Shown in pieces: positions 36,389-46,217 of a DNA stretch of 64,000 nucleotides; the first letter of the stretch is position 1, and every line of letters starts with the position of its first letter. Location of the stretch: NCBI RefSeq assembly GCF_005049285.1, contig NZ_SOSC01000013.1:1-64000 (forward strand). Reading direction: 5' to 3'. The DNA is from Halorientalis salina (lineage in GTDB: Archaea; Halobacteriota; Halobacteria; Halobacteriales; Haloarculaceae). Under the pieces are notes generated by a model. That model did no database searches, was not told the origin of the DNA, and was given only the letters and a program-made list of their open reading frames with translations. The position numbers and the translations under genes were made by a program.

Positions 36389-37819
36389 CTAGCGGGGGTA
36401 CTGATCGGACCACGGTCGCCGACGCTCGAAGGCGGCACTGGCAGCGATAACATCGTGGTCAGCATGGCGGCGACCGGCAATCTGCATCCCAACCGGAAGA
36501 CCATCGACAAACCCGGCCGGGATCGATGCGGCGGGGTGTCCCGTAAAGTTGTACGGCTGTGTGAGCACCCAGCCACGGAGCGGGTCGATATCAACGCCAT
36601 CTATCTCCGAGGGTTCCTCTCCATGTGGAAACGCCGTCGTTCCAACCGTTGCCGAGACGACGATATCGTACTCTTCAAAGCAATCCTGCAGGTCGTCGAG
36701 CACTGTCGTTCGTACGTGGTTGGCGTGTCTCTGCTCCTGTGGCGTTGGTTCGTCGGCGTTCATTACGAGGTCCACGAGATACGGGCGGAGACGGTCGCGG
36801 TCCGCACCGCGTGGTTCGAAGCCCCGCTCTTCCAGTCGACTGAACAATGCCTGCCATCGGGCGGTCACCATCGTGTAGTAGGCGTCGAGTATCTCTTCGG
36901 CGTCGTGCGTGAAACCGGGATCCACTGCATCGACAAGTGCGCCTGCTCGGTCGAGAGCCGAGATCGCATCGTCAAGTGTCTCCCGTACGGGGGTTTCGAC
37001 GGGATAGATACCCAGGTCTGGACTGTACGCTATCTTCATCTCGTCGATGTGACGGTCGACGCCGTCACGATAGTTGTTCTGAGCGGGGATAGAGAACGGA
37101 TCTCGTGAGTGTTGGCCCGCCATCACGTCGAGCGTCAGCGCGGCGTCTTCGACGGTTCGAGCCATCGGTCCGATGTGTGCAAAGGGTGTGTGGTTGGAGA
37201 ACGCGTCCGGTCGGTCAACGTTTGGAACCACGCCAAACGTTGGCTTGAGTCCGTAGACACCACAGAAACTCGCCGGAACACGGATCGAACCGCCAACATC
37301 CGAACCCGGCGCAACCGGTACCAGTGAATCGCCAAGCGCTGCTGCGGCACCACCCGAGGACCCACCAGAGACACGGTCGGGATCGAACGGGGTGCCAGCT
37401 GGACCGACAATTCGATTGTCCGTGGTCGTTCCAAGACCAAATTCGGGCGTATTGGTCTTTCCAACGATGATCGCTCCTGCCGCTTTCAATCGAGACACGT
37501 ACGGAGCGTCCTCGTCAGCGATGTCGTCCTCAAACAGGAGCGAACCGGACGTGGTACGGACCCCGGCAACATCGTGGAGGTCTTTGATCGCGACTGGCAC
37601 CCCATGGAGTGGGCCGAGCGTTTCCCCGTCCTCAACGGCCCGTTCAGCCTCTCTGGCTGTTTTACGCGCCAACTCCTCGGTGACCGTGACGAAGCCGTTC
37701 GTCCGATCGTTTCGTTCGGTAATGCGGTCGAGATGGGCTTCAACGACAGCGACCGGAGAGACGCTCCCGTCGCGAGTCCGTCTCGCGATTCCGGCAGCAG
37801 TCATGTGTGTCAGAGACAT
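36389..37819 (-). CDS. Amidase-signature-family amidase
   Basis: 476 aa from ATG at 37819 (MSLTHMTAAGIARRTRDGSV). The triad is K79 in VAIKDLHD, cis-Ser S154 in SGGSSGG and nucleophile S178 in DVGGSIRVP. The end QPYNFTGHPAASIPAGFVDG is typical. The sequence differs considerably from the amidase at 29784, so it is probably of different specificity rather than a recent duplicate. A TATA box 22-31 bases upstream suggests a leaderless message. Confidence 0.9.
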   Translation of the reverse strand: MSLTHMTAAGIARRTRDGSVSPVAVVEAHLDRITERNDRTNGFVTVTEELARKTAREAERAVEDGETLGPLHGVPVAIKDLHDVAGVRTTSGSLLFEDDIADEDAPYVSRLKAAGAIIVGKTNTPEFGLGTTTDNRIVGPAGTPFDPDRVSGGSSGGAAAALGDSLVPVAPGSDVGGSIRVPASFCGVYGLKPTFGVVPNVDRPDAFSNHTPFAHIGPMARTVEDAALTLDVMAGQHSRDPFSIPAQNNYRDGVDRHIDEMKIAYSPDLGIYPVETPVRETLDDAISALDRAGALVDAVDPGFTHDAEEILDAYYTMVTARWQALFSRLEERGFEPRGADRDRLRPYLVDLVMNADEPTPQEQRHANHVRTTVLDDLQDCFEEYDIVVSATVGTTAFPHGEEPSEIDGVDIDPLRGWVLTQPYNFTGHPAASIPAGFVDGLPVGMQIAGRRHADHDVIAASAAFERRRPWSDQYPR

Positions 37820-37840
37820 CGATGGTGAGTTCTCGAAGCA

Positions 37841-37850
37841 GATATATAAT
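37841..37850 (-). promoter_or_regulatory. TATA box for the second amidase gene
   Basis: On the minus strand the text is ATTATATATC, 22-31 bases before the ATG at 37819. The rest of 37851-38258 contains no supported gene; it separates the amidase from the transducer gene. Confidence 0.55.
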
Positions 37851-38258
37851 AGTATCACCCACCAAGCATCGCATCCGTTCGAGCACAGAGACTCATACTC
37901 TTGGCTATACTCACGTGAACGGATTCGGCACGACGAGGTGTCGAAACCGTTCACGAAGCCGTAATCAACAGTTTCGGTATCTACGACAACTATCCCTGGA
38001 GCGACCGTGAGCACTGTCGTTCCGGGACACTGCTGTTATTGTCGGGAAATTAATACACCGGGCGAAACTCGGAGCACATCTCGCCCCTCCGGCTTGCAGT
38101 CGACGGACTGATCGTGTGCACGTATGAACTGCCCTCTCGATATACGCCACTTCAAAAAATCCACGCTCGAACCGACTATCTGATCGCGTTCAAAGCCAGG
38201 AAGGTCTCGAGGAACTAGATTGCCCATAGTCATAAGTAGGCCGTGAACAATTAACACG

Positions 38259-39863
38259 ATGATGGACGGAACAGATAAATCTTCGCAGCCGGAGGACCAG
38301 TGCCATTGTAGACGAACCCGTATTCGCCCCGACGGTGGGGTGGAGTCGGGAGCCGAGCGGGCGACGGGTGGGGACGACCCATCTCACTCAGATCTCACTG
38401 TCGAGCTCGACGTTCACCAACTCCTCGGGCTCTTGCCGATGGTTGCGTTCCTGATCGCAGACGACCACACCGTCGTCGGGTACAATGACTCCTTGTGTCG
38501 CCAACTCGATCTCGAACCCGGCCACGATGACTTCATCGGACAGGACTGTCGCGAATCCATTGCATCGGCTACCTACTCCGATAACCGACGTCACCGGACG
38601 CTCGTCGACAAGGTTCTCGAATCGGACGGCCCACCCGAAGACGAGTGGGATATCGAACGCGCCGACGACGAGTTTCCGTTTTCTCCTCACAAGCTGTGGA
38701 GTGACAGCAGTACGATGAAAACCGGTGACGGCCGGGAAAAGGAGATTTCGTTCGTTGCCATTCCACTCTACGATGACGACGGCGAGATGGCATACATCCT
38801 CGAACTTACCGAAGACAATACGGACGTCGTCCGCCGACAGGACGGAGTAAACGAACTAGTGACCAAGGTGACCTCGACGCTCGATGACATCGGTGACGGG
38901 AACCTCTCGGCACGAGCGGAGTCGGTCGAATCCGAATACCTCGAGAACGATCTGCTCCGATTGACAGACGATATCAATGGGATGGCTGACAAGTTCCAGA
39001 CCCTCGTCGACCGGGTCGGCAATCAGGCCGGGGATATCACGACCCTCATGGACGAAACCATGGATGCCGTTGACGACATCGACGAGACGACTACTAACCA
39101 GCTCAAATCCCTTGACGATGTGGCCAATGAACTCTCCTCATATTCCGCGACGATGGAAGAAGTTGCTGCCTCCTCCGGGCAGGTCGCAACTGCAGCCAAC
39201 GATGCACTCGAGGCAACTGATCGGGGTGTCGATGCCGGTGTAGATGCACAGGACTCCGTCGAAGGAGTCCAGCAGGCCAGTGACGAACTCGTCTCGAATA
39301 TCTCGTCGCTCGAAGACGAAATCGACCAGATAACCGATGTCGTCGACGTGATTGCAGATATCGCTGACAAGACGAACATCCTCGCTCTCAATGCGCAAAT
39401 TCAGGCAGCCCAGACAGACGCAACCAGCGGGGGCGGTTCGAACGCCAGTAGCGGCTTCAGCGTCGTCGCAAACGAGGTCAAAATCCTTGCAAACGAGACG
39501 AGCGAGCACGCTGCCGAAATCAAAGAACGGATGCAACGGATTCAGCGCAAAAGCAACGAAACGGTCGCTTCTGCGAACAAATCCCAGGATCGGATCGCAG
39601 ATGCGGATGAACAAATCGAAAAGGCGCTGCAGGCACTCAGAGAAATCGAAGGCCTCGTCGGTGAGGCAGCAACCGGTATCACGGAAGTATCACAGGCGAA
39701 TGATAACCAGGCTGCAAGCATCGAAGAGATCACTGCAACCGTCGACTCCGCGATCGACGACACCAACTCGGTTGTTACGAGTGTCGAAACGATTATCGAA
39801 CGGGCGAGAGACAGCGAAGAGGCAGCGACCGATCTTGCGGAACTGGTTGAAGAAATATCATGA
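38259..39863 (+). CDS. Soluble methyl-accepting-type signal transducer with PAS domain
   Basis: 534 aa without any membrane segment. Residues about 50-165 form a PAS sensor domain (LLPMVAFLIADDHTVVGYND), about 190-245 a HAMP-like segment (NLSARAESVESEYLENDLLR), and 290-500 a methyl-accepting signalling coiled coil. Its hairpin tip (IADKTNILALNAQIQAA, FSVVANEVKILANETS) is the CheA/CheW contact, with a glycine/serine insertion between the two parts (TSGGGSNASSG). It probably senses a cytosolic signal and steers the archaellum through CheA. No che genes are near. Confidence 0.9.
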   Translation: MMDGTDKSSQPEDQCHCRRTRIRPDGGVESGAERATGGDDPSHSDLTVELDVHQLLGLLPMVAFLIADDHTVVGYNDSLCRQLDLEPGHDDFIGQDCRESIASATYSDNRRHRTLVDKVLESDGPPEDEWDIERADDEFPFSPHKLWSDSSTMKTGDGREKEISFVAIPLYDDDGEMAYILELTEDNTDVVRRQDGVNELVTKVTSTLDDIGDGNLSARAESVESEYLENDLLRLTDDINGMADKFQTLVDRVGNQAGDITTLMDETMDAVDDIDETTTNQLKSLDDVANELSSYSATMEEVAASSGQVATAANDALEATDRGVDAGVDAQDSVEGVQQASDELVSNISSLEDEIDQITDVVDVIADIADKTNILALNAQIQAAQTDATSGGGSNASSGFSVVANEVKILANETSEHAAEIKERMQRIQRKSNETVASANKSQDRIADADEQIEKALQALREIEGLVGEAATGITEVSQANDNQAASIEEITATVDSAIDDTNSVVTSVETIIERARDSEEAATDLAELVEEIS

Positions 39864-40226
39864 TAACCACAAGGTTAACCAAGAATCTAGCCGTCTACTC
39901 CCTGACCACTAGTGCACATCCAGTGTCATCTATTTCAGTCAACCAATAAACAAACGTCGGCCTCAGTACTCCGTGTGACTCGAGAGAAGACGATAATAGT
40001 ACCGTTTAGATCCAGATATTACTTTCTAGGTCCAATATTCACCCATATGGTATGGTATTAGAAAATAATAAATCAAATATTGGAATCATATGAAAAGACG
40101 CTCTACTCGAGATTTAAAAGCGTAATTATGGGGCTAAATAACAGCTATACGGATACAGTATTGTGGGCATAGTCTTATACTCATGTTATAAAAGGTAAAA
40201 GCAAAGCAGAGAACGATCGTATGTCA
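39864..40226. other. AT-rich gene-free region
   Basis: Markedly AT-rich (for example ATTAGAAAATAATAAATC), unlike the surrounding coding DNA. No supported gene. The low GC and the decayed genes to its right suggest acquired or degenerating DNA. Confidence 0.4.
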
Positions 40227-41207
40227 GTGTCGATGTGTATCTCCGAAAAATATGAGGGCGTTTCATCGAAATACTCATACGGATTGGTGAAGCGATTCAC
40301 CGATAGGATCGGTCTAGTGCTGAACCTCCGCGGCCGGCGTTCGAGTGCCGTGATAGCGTACCCGATAGAGGTCCCCAGTTGCGAGGGAACGTCCACCTCC
40401 CGGTCACTGAACGTGTCCGGCTCGTCCGCAACGACGGTGAGCACACCGTGTGTGATACTATTGTAGAGGAGTGGCACTGCACAGACCGATCCCGCACCGT
40501 TGCGAAGCAACGTCCGTTGCCAGGCGCTCCGACGGCCACCGCCGACGAGGTCGTTCCGAACCGACGACGGTGTCGGACTCGAACCCGAACACACGCTCGA
40601 ACGCCCCGTTGACCCCCGTCTGATCGGATCGTGCTCGTCGAATTCGACTCTGAGAACTGGGTCCGGATTGTTCTCGAACAGGACCGATCGCTGGTCGCGT
40701 TCGGCCTCAAGATGCTTTTGCCGGTCTCGACGTTCCGTCACATCGGTTGTCCATCCAACGTGTGAGTACGCGTTGTCCTCTTCGAGGAGGGGATATCCCG
40801 TCCAGTCGAACCATCGCGTCTGGCCGTCCGGCCGCTCGAACCGGGACTCGAACTCGTCTCTATCGTCGGCAGCACCCGACTGTATATCGTCGATCATCGC
40901 ACTCACGTCGTCGATGTACCCTTCCGGTCTTCGGGGTGGATGTGTTCGACGAACGTATTCGGGTCGTACAACTCTTCGACCGAGATTCCGGTCAACTCCT
41001 CGGAGACTGGATTGAGGTATTCGGGTTCGACCTCGCCTTCAGGGAGGAGCATGACTCCCGCGTTGATGCGTTCGACGATAGTCTGGAAGCGGGTTTCGGC
41101 TTCCTTTCGCTCGGAGACATCGCGGCCACTCGCCAGCACACGCTCGGTACCCTGTATCTCGACCACTTTCAGGTGGACTTCGACCAGGAACGTCCTGCCA
41201 TCTCGTC
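40227..41207 (-). pseudogene. Decayed Bat-like PAS/PAS/GAF regulator
   Basis: Minus-strand pieces in changing frames spell one protein. They run GRTFLVEVHLKVVEIQGTER and SGRDVSERKEAETRFQTIVE, a PAS domain ending VEHIHPEDR, then after a one-base loss near 40920 MIDDIQSGAADDRDEFESRF and GWTTDVTERR, then PDPVLRVEFDEHDPI and, in another frame, VNGAFERVFGFESDTVVG. After a further break comes a GAF-type piece, SVCAVPLLYNSITHGVLTVV with SQLGTSIGYAITALERR. The N-terminus and the expected C-terminal HTH_10 domain are missing. The layout is that of bacterio-opsin-activator-like regulators, now inactive. Confidence 0.65.
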
Positions 41208-41259
41208 ACTAATTTCCCATCTCGAACAGTTCGGGTTGTCTTTCGCGTGCGCGGGTGAT

Positions 41260-41310
41260 CGATTCTTTCGCTCGTTGGCCGATACGTCGACGATCTCGAA
41301 CGCCCGATCG
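41260..41310 (-). pseudogene. IclR gene 5' fragment
   Basis: It reads LVDRAFEIVDVSANERK on the minus strand. About 40 bases are nearly identical to the first coding bases of the IclR gene at 25664-26416 (TVDRAFEIVDVLAEK). It directly adjoins the dispersed repeat, which also lies upstream of that gene. This is a truncated duplicate. Confidence 0.5.
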
Positions 41311-41527
41311 ACGAGAACTGACCGGAACCATCCGAACATCCCGGACCAGTGAGAGAGCCGATAGTCGGTTGAGAATCGTCTGTAGCGTCGTCACGAAGCA
41401 CAATGGGTCGATTCAACGGTTCGGACCCGGAGTAACGGCAGTTGTCTCCAGAACACCCGAACTGTCAGAGGACACCGATGAAACGACCAGCGTGATTGAA
41501 TAACACTGATAACTTTGTTATCTAGAG
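41305..41527. repeat. Dispersed 223-base repeat, copy 2
   Basis: Counterpart of 26611-26834 in the same orientation, with scattered base changes. It lies between the decayed regulator and rdfA. The remaining part of the gap to 41817 shows no gene. Confidence 0.7.
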
Positions 41528-41817
41528 CCGCTTCAATCTCGGCTAGAGTCAGGACCGACAGCTTTGGCATCGTCGAGGTGGTCCGGGATTGCTGTTCCAC
41601 GCGATCGACCAAATCATGGCAAACGAAATGCAGAGACGGAAGGTTTCACCGAACTCGGGAGGGGGGTTTCGTGCCGGAAAACTGGCCTGCTGACGCTCCT
41701 GGACGGTGCAAACTTCTGCTGACTACTAGTTGAGAGACCCGTCGTGCGGACGTGTGTTCGACGCCACTCCGGAACCCCCGAATTTAATGCTCGATTTCTC
41801 CTAGGGTAGGGTAGACG

Positions 41818-42450
41818 ATGGTTACAGAAAACGATGACGAGGGGTCAACCGCGATCGACAGCAAAGTTGCCCGCTTGATCGACGACTACAGCCTCGGCGA
41901 GGCGTACGGCGACCGTCTTGAAGCGCTCTGGACGGCCGACGGCAGCGAACGCGAGAGTCTCCGGGCGCTCGCAGACCGATTCAACGAGCGATTGCTCGAA
42001 GCCGCGATCACAGATGCCGGGATGTCGACGGTCGACGGCGAAGTCGCCAACATCTACCGATTACTGACCGACGACGACGTGAGCAGTGGCAACCGAATCG
42101 AAGCGCGCCGCCGACTCGAACAGCACGACGTCGACGTCGACAAACTCGAGCAGGACTTCGTCACGTACCAAGCGATTCGCTCGTACCTCAAGGAGTACCG
42201 GGACGCCCGGTACGAGGGGAAGAATCAGGCAGACCGCAAAGACAGCGTGATCGATACGATCCAGCGACTCAAATCGCGCACGCGGTCCGTGGCGGAACAG
42301 AGTCTCGATCAACTTCGCGGGGCTGACCGTATCACACTTGGCGAGTTCCGACTGTTTCTCGATATCAGTGTCCACTGCGAGGAGTGCAATACACAGTACG
42401 AGTTCGTCGAATTGATAAAACGGGGTGGATGCGATTGTCAGTCGGAGTAA
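41818..42450 (+). CDS. rdfA: Rod-determining factor RdfA
   Basis: 210 aa. The pattern SKVARLIDDYSLGEAYGDRL, ESLRALADRFNERLLEAAI and VANIYRLLTDDDVSSGNRIE, then EARRRLEQHDVDVDKLEQDF and the cysteine-bearing end CEECNTQYEFVELIKRGGCDC, fits the haloarchaeal RdfA family. RdfA is known to be needed for rod shape in Haloferax volcanii. The four terminal cysteines suggest a small zinc site. It is convergent with the SMC-like gene, 7 bases between stops, a pairing also known from other haloarchaea. Confidence 0.85.
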   Translation: MVTENDDEGSTAIDSKVARLIDDYSLGEAYGDRLEALWTADGSERESLRALADRFNERLLEAAITDAGMSTVDGEVANIYRLLTDDDVSSGNRIEARRRLEQHDVDVDKLEQDFVTYQAIRSYLKEYRDARYEGKNQADRKDSVIDTIQRLKSRTRSVAEQSLDQLRGADRITLGEFRLFLDISVHCEECNTQYEFVELIKRGGCDCQSE

Positions 42451-42457
42451 CGCGATT

Positions 42458-44407
42458 TCAAATCTCTGTCACCCGGGTGTAGTCGTCGGAGAGTGCCTGA
42501 GCGTCCTCGGGCAGGAGTGCGACGACGAGGAACTGCACGTAGTCCGAGAAGTACGAGACGAGATCGGCGAGTCGGTCGGAGTCGATGGCCTCCAGCGAGT
42601 CCAGTAGCATGACGGGTACCGTTTCGTGAACGTCGTGGACCAGGTAGCCCGCCAGAGCGAAGGTGAGTCCAGTCACCTCGCGTTCGCTTTCCGAGAGGTG
42701 CTCGATCGTGTCTTCGTAGGTTGCCCCGGAGTCGGTGGTCCGCACCACATGGAGCTCGAATACCGTCTTCTCGACGTTGCGCCGCCCCTCCTTGACGGTT
42801 TTCTCGATGCGCTCGATCCAGATGCGCGCGAGGTTCTCGTAGCCGAGCAACTCGAGCACCTCGTCCATGTGGGTATTGAACTCCTCGACGGCCTGCTGTT
42901 CGATACGGTCGATGCGCGTCCGTTGGGCTTCGAGGGCATCGTTGATCTCCTCGCGCTCTGCCCGCAGGTCGTCCTCGTCAGCCAGTCGATCCTCGAACGC
43001 CGCGATGCGGTCGGTAACATCGTCGAGATCTGACTCGAGTTGGCCCAGCTCGAACTCTAACTGGTTGGCCTCCTTGTGTAGGTCGAGTATTTCCGAGAAG
43101 TCCTCGGATTCCAGAGTTTCGACCTCTTTTTCGACTGTTTCAACCTCCTCGCTGAGTTCGTCGCGCTGCTCTCGGAGGTCGTCGAGTCGCGTTTCGCGCT
43201 GTGTGATCTCGCCTTCGAGGTCTGCAATTTCGCCGTCGATCGATTCACGGCGGCGCTGCTCTTTTTCCCGTTCGCGCTTGTCGGCACGTAACTCGTCGAG
43301 TTCGTCCTCGATGTCGCGGATCTCGCTCATCTGGTCCTGTCGGACTGTCCGGAGCGTGTCCAGCGTGTCCTCGATACGGTCGGGCTCGACTTCGCTCCCA
43401 CAGGTCCAACAGACCGTCGTCTCGGATTCCAACAGTTGATCAGTCAGGTCCTCGTAGGGGTCGTCCTCGGCTGCCAGCGCGTCGGTGACGGCCGTGTCCT
43501 CCCCTTCGAGCATCTCTTCGTTGAACTGAATGATGTCCTGGAGGTCACTGACTTCCGATTCGAGCGTTAGTTTGCGTTCGCGAAGCCGGGAGATCTCCTG
43601 ATCGAGCTCTTCGTGGTCACCCATCGGCGTGTCGGGTAATTTCCCGCGTTCCGTTTCGAGGTCCGCTAACTCCCGTTTGAGCGATTCAATGCTCTCTTCT
43701 TGCACGTCGATGTCGGATCGAACGGATTCGAGATCGGACCGGAGTTCTCGGAGGTCTTCGAGCCGGGATTCGAGTTCTCGCTTTTCTTCGCGGGTTTCGT
43801 CGACATCGGCATCGGCCGACGCAATCTCGTCTTCCTTTGCTGCGAGTTCCTCGCGTTTCGCCTCAATTTCCGTTTCGAGTTCGTGTTTGCGCTCTTCCAG
43901 GGATGGGAGCCTCTCTTTGACCGAATCCAGTTCCTCGAGTTCCTCGGTGATTTCGTTGCGCTGGCGTTCTAGCCGGTCGATTTCGGCCTGGATCTCGTTA
44001 GTGTCGACGGGCCGCATGATGAGTTCCCTCAGGTCACGCTGCTGTACGACCGCCCGACGGGCTTCGTTCGATTCGAGCAAGAACGCGAAGAGATCAGCGA
44101 GTGTGGGGTCGTCGAGGTACGGATCTCCGTTGAACGTAATGGTACCGTTCGTGCGGCGGAGGGTCCGTCGATACGTGTCGCCGTCGATTGTGAGTTCCAC
44201 GTGGCCCTCGTCGGCATCGCCTTTGAGTGTAACGTCATTACTCCCCATCACCGCCATAATCGACTGCAGAAACGACGTCCGGTTCGTCGCGTTCCGTCCA
44301 GACAAGATGGTTACCCCTTGCGGGATATCCACATCCGTCTGCGTAATACCGCCGATATGCTCCGCGTGGATCGTCGCTTCTGGAACCGCGGTATTGGTCT
44401 TTGACAT
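42458..44407 (-). CDS. Archaea-specific SMC-related ATPase
   Basis: 649 aa from ATG at 44407 (MSKTNTAVPEATIHAEHIGG). The N-terminal ATPase lobe has a degenerate Walker A, SGRNATNRTSF at 36-46, with asparagine and arginine in place of the usual G-K. A coiled coil of about 160-560 is broken by a Rad50-like zinc hook CWTCG (C333, C336). The C-terminal lobe has LSESEREVTGLTFALAGYLV (signature-like) and VPVMLLDSLEAIDSDRLADL (Walker B region). It is probably a DNA- or membrane-organising partner of RdfA. The frame stays open 63 codons upstream, but that part is not needed for the fold. Confidence 0.85.
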   Translation of the reverse strand: MSKTNTAVPEATIHAEHIGGITQTDVDIPQGVTILSGRNATNRTSFLQSIMAVMGSNDVTLKGDADEGHVELTIDGDTYRRTLRRTNGTITFNGDPYLDDPTLADLFAFLLESNEARRAVVQQRDLRELIMRPVDTNEIQAEIDRLERQRNEITEELEELDSVKERLPSLEERKHELETEIEAKREELAAKEDEIASADADVDETREEKRELESRLEDLRELRSDLESVRSDIDVQEESIESLKRELADLETERGKLPDTPMGDHEELDQEISRLRERKLTLESEVSDLQDIIQFNEEMLEGEDTAVTDALAAEDDPYEDLTDQLLESETTVCWTCGSEVEPDRIEDTLDTLRTVRQDQMSEIRDIEDELDELRADKREREKEQRRRESIDGEIADLEGEITQRETRLDDLREQRDELSEEVETVEKEVETLESEDFSEILDLHKEANQLEFELGQLESDLDDVTDRIAAFEDRLADEDDLRAEREEINDALEAQRTRIDRIEQQAVEEFNTHMDEVLELLGYENLARIWIERIEKTVKEGRRNVEKTVFELHVVRTTDSGATYEDTIEHLSESEREVTGLTFALAGYLVHDVHETVPVMLLDSLEAIDSDRLADLVSYFSDYVQFLVVALLPEDAQALSDDYTRVTEI

Positions 44408-45222
44408 AGTCAGAGAGTCCGAACGAACGAATAAATAACTAGCTATTGTGTCATCGACTTTCGCCTGTTGTTCCAAAATAAACTCGGTCTGCGTCACTTG
44501 TTTATCGGGTAGGGTTCGAGCATCGAGCCACTCGTAGAAAGAAGTCCCTGTTAAGAACTCCTTCAGGTAGATCGCCATTCGGTTGTGAGCGGCCATGACA
44601 TCCTCCTGTGCGTCAGCGTCCGAGGTGATCGGTTACTGGGGAAATGTACTGTAATAAACAGGCTATCACTGAAAGCCGTGTTAATCAGTTCGATAGCACC
44701 TGACCACCTGTATCCGAGCTATCGAAACCTCACCGATCCCGGAGAACTGACTCGTGCCCTCTCTGTTCACACATCCCGAATACCTTCCAGTTTGAATCCG
44801 CAGAACACGCACCAAAATTCAATATGTTCGAACTAATAGCGACCTTCTCATCGTAAACCAACTACCCGATATTCGAATACACGAAATATTAGCCGGTGGT
44901 ATACTCTATTATGAATTTCATACGGTTCCATATTTCCGATTTACGCGCAAAAGCTGAATTTCGTGAGGTGAGCTCGGGGCGAAATACGGCAAGTTGACTG
45001 TCCTTCGCGGTACAATCGCGGTTCGGTTCTTGTAAACTGTTCATCCGGGTTAGTTCGGGTTCACATCGAGGATCTGTCTCACGGTAGCTAATGTCTCTCA
45101 TGCCCGTGTGGGCTATATATAAGGAGTCATTCGATATATTCGTATCAGAGGGGGCAGAAAATACACGATTCGTGCCCAACTATACGAAAATACTAACAGG
45201 AGGTACCCTGTACTATGTTGTC
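44408..45222. other. Long gene-free region upstream of SMC-like and IclR genes
   Basis: Two divergent genes share this 815-base gap. The first 190 bases stay open in the SMC-like frame (start MAAHNRMAIYLKEFL at 44596), possibly an overlooked small gene or remnant; I cannot identify it. The middle is AT-rich. The strong TATA box CTATATATAA is at 45113-45122, and an AGGAGGT Shine-Dalgarno-like run sits at 45198-45204. Confidence 0.4.
45113..45122 (+). promoter_or_regulatory. TATA box for the third IclR gene
   Basis: CTATATATAA preceded by G/C-rich text. The ATG is 100 bases downstream, so this transcript would have a leader of roughly 75-80 bases, with AGGAGGT at 45198-45204. This contrasts with the leaderless genes nearby. 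Confidence 0.5.
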
Positions 45223-45993
45223 ATGGCACTATCCGAACCCGGACGAATGGTGAAATCAGCCCGAAACGCGTTCGAGATCATCGAGTATCTCCACGACCAC
45301 GGCGGGGCAGATCTGGGCGAGTTAACCGAAGAATTCGACCTTGCAAAGAGTACCATCCACGGATACCTTTCGACGCTGGAATCGCTCGAATACCTCGTGA
45401 ATGACGGCGCTGGCTACCATTTGAGTCTTAAATTTCTCTACCACGGGACTGCAGCACGCAACTCCGTCCCGATATCCGGGCAGGCCGACGAGATACTCTC
45501 CGCACTGGCAGACGAGACTTCCTTAGTCGCCTGGCTCGTCGTCGAGGAGCACGGACGGGCTGTCTATCTCGACCGAGCAGTCGGTGACGAGGTCGTACAG
45601 ACTTACGGTCGCATTAGCAAGCGAACCGATCTTCATGGCACTGCTGCCGGGAAAGCTATCCTGGCCCATCTCTCCGACGAGATGATTGACACGATCGTGG
45701 ACAACTATGGGCTTCCCGCACGCACGGAGTACACCATAACCGACGTGGATGAACTCCACGAAGAGCTATCGACGGTTCGACAACGGGGATACGCGACCAG
45801 CAAGCACGAGGTCGCGCTGGGCGTCCAATCCGTGGCAGCGCCAGTTCATCACGAGGGTAGGGTGCTTGGTGCTATTAGCGTCTCCGGCACATCGAATCAG
45901 ATTGACGACCGGTACTTCGAGGAGGACCTCCCGGACGTGATGACGACGGCTGCGGCCGATCTCGCGGACCGGTACGTCGAACATCACGCCTGA
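45223..45993 (+). CDS. IclR-family transcriptional regulator (acetone carboxylase cluster)
   Basis: 256 aa from ATG at 45223 (MALSEPGRMVKSARNAFEII). The winged helix is at 10-70 (LGELTEEFDLAKSTIHGYLS) and the effector domain includes LHGTAAGKAILAHLSDEMID and GVQSVAAPVHHEGRVLGAIS. It is transcribed toward the acx operon and separated from it only by a small zinc-finger gene, so it is the likely regulator of that operon. AGGAGGT lies 19 bases before the ATG, with an overlapping 12-codon ORF (ATG 45215) between. Confidence 0.9.
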   Translation: MALSEPGRMVKSARNAFEIIEYLHDHGGADLGELTEEFDLAKSTIHGYLSTLESLEYLVNDGAGYHLSLKFLYHGTAARNSVPISGQADEILSALADETSLVAWLVVEEHGRAVYLDRAVGDEVVQTYGRISKRTDLHGTAAGKAILAHLSDEMIDTIVDNYGLPARTEYTITDVDELHEELSTVRQRGYATSKHEVALGVQSVAAPVHHEGRVLGAISVSGTSNQIDDRYFEEDLPDVMTTAAADLADRYVEHHA

Positions 45994-46217
45994 TGCGTGA
46001 TGGGTCCGTTTTTGACTCGGAATCACCGCCCCACCGCCAGCTGTGTCGAGTGGGCTCCGACAACTCATTCCGGTGCCGTCGACGAACTGTCGCGACAGCA
46101 AGGGTTCCGGTTGCGTCTTTCGGAACGCTCACAGTGGCTCTACAGACCACGAGAGGGGGGAAACGATCGCGATACGGGGAATCGGGGCACCGCCACAACC
46201 CTTTTTTCGACCGCAGT

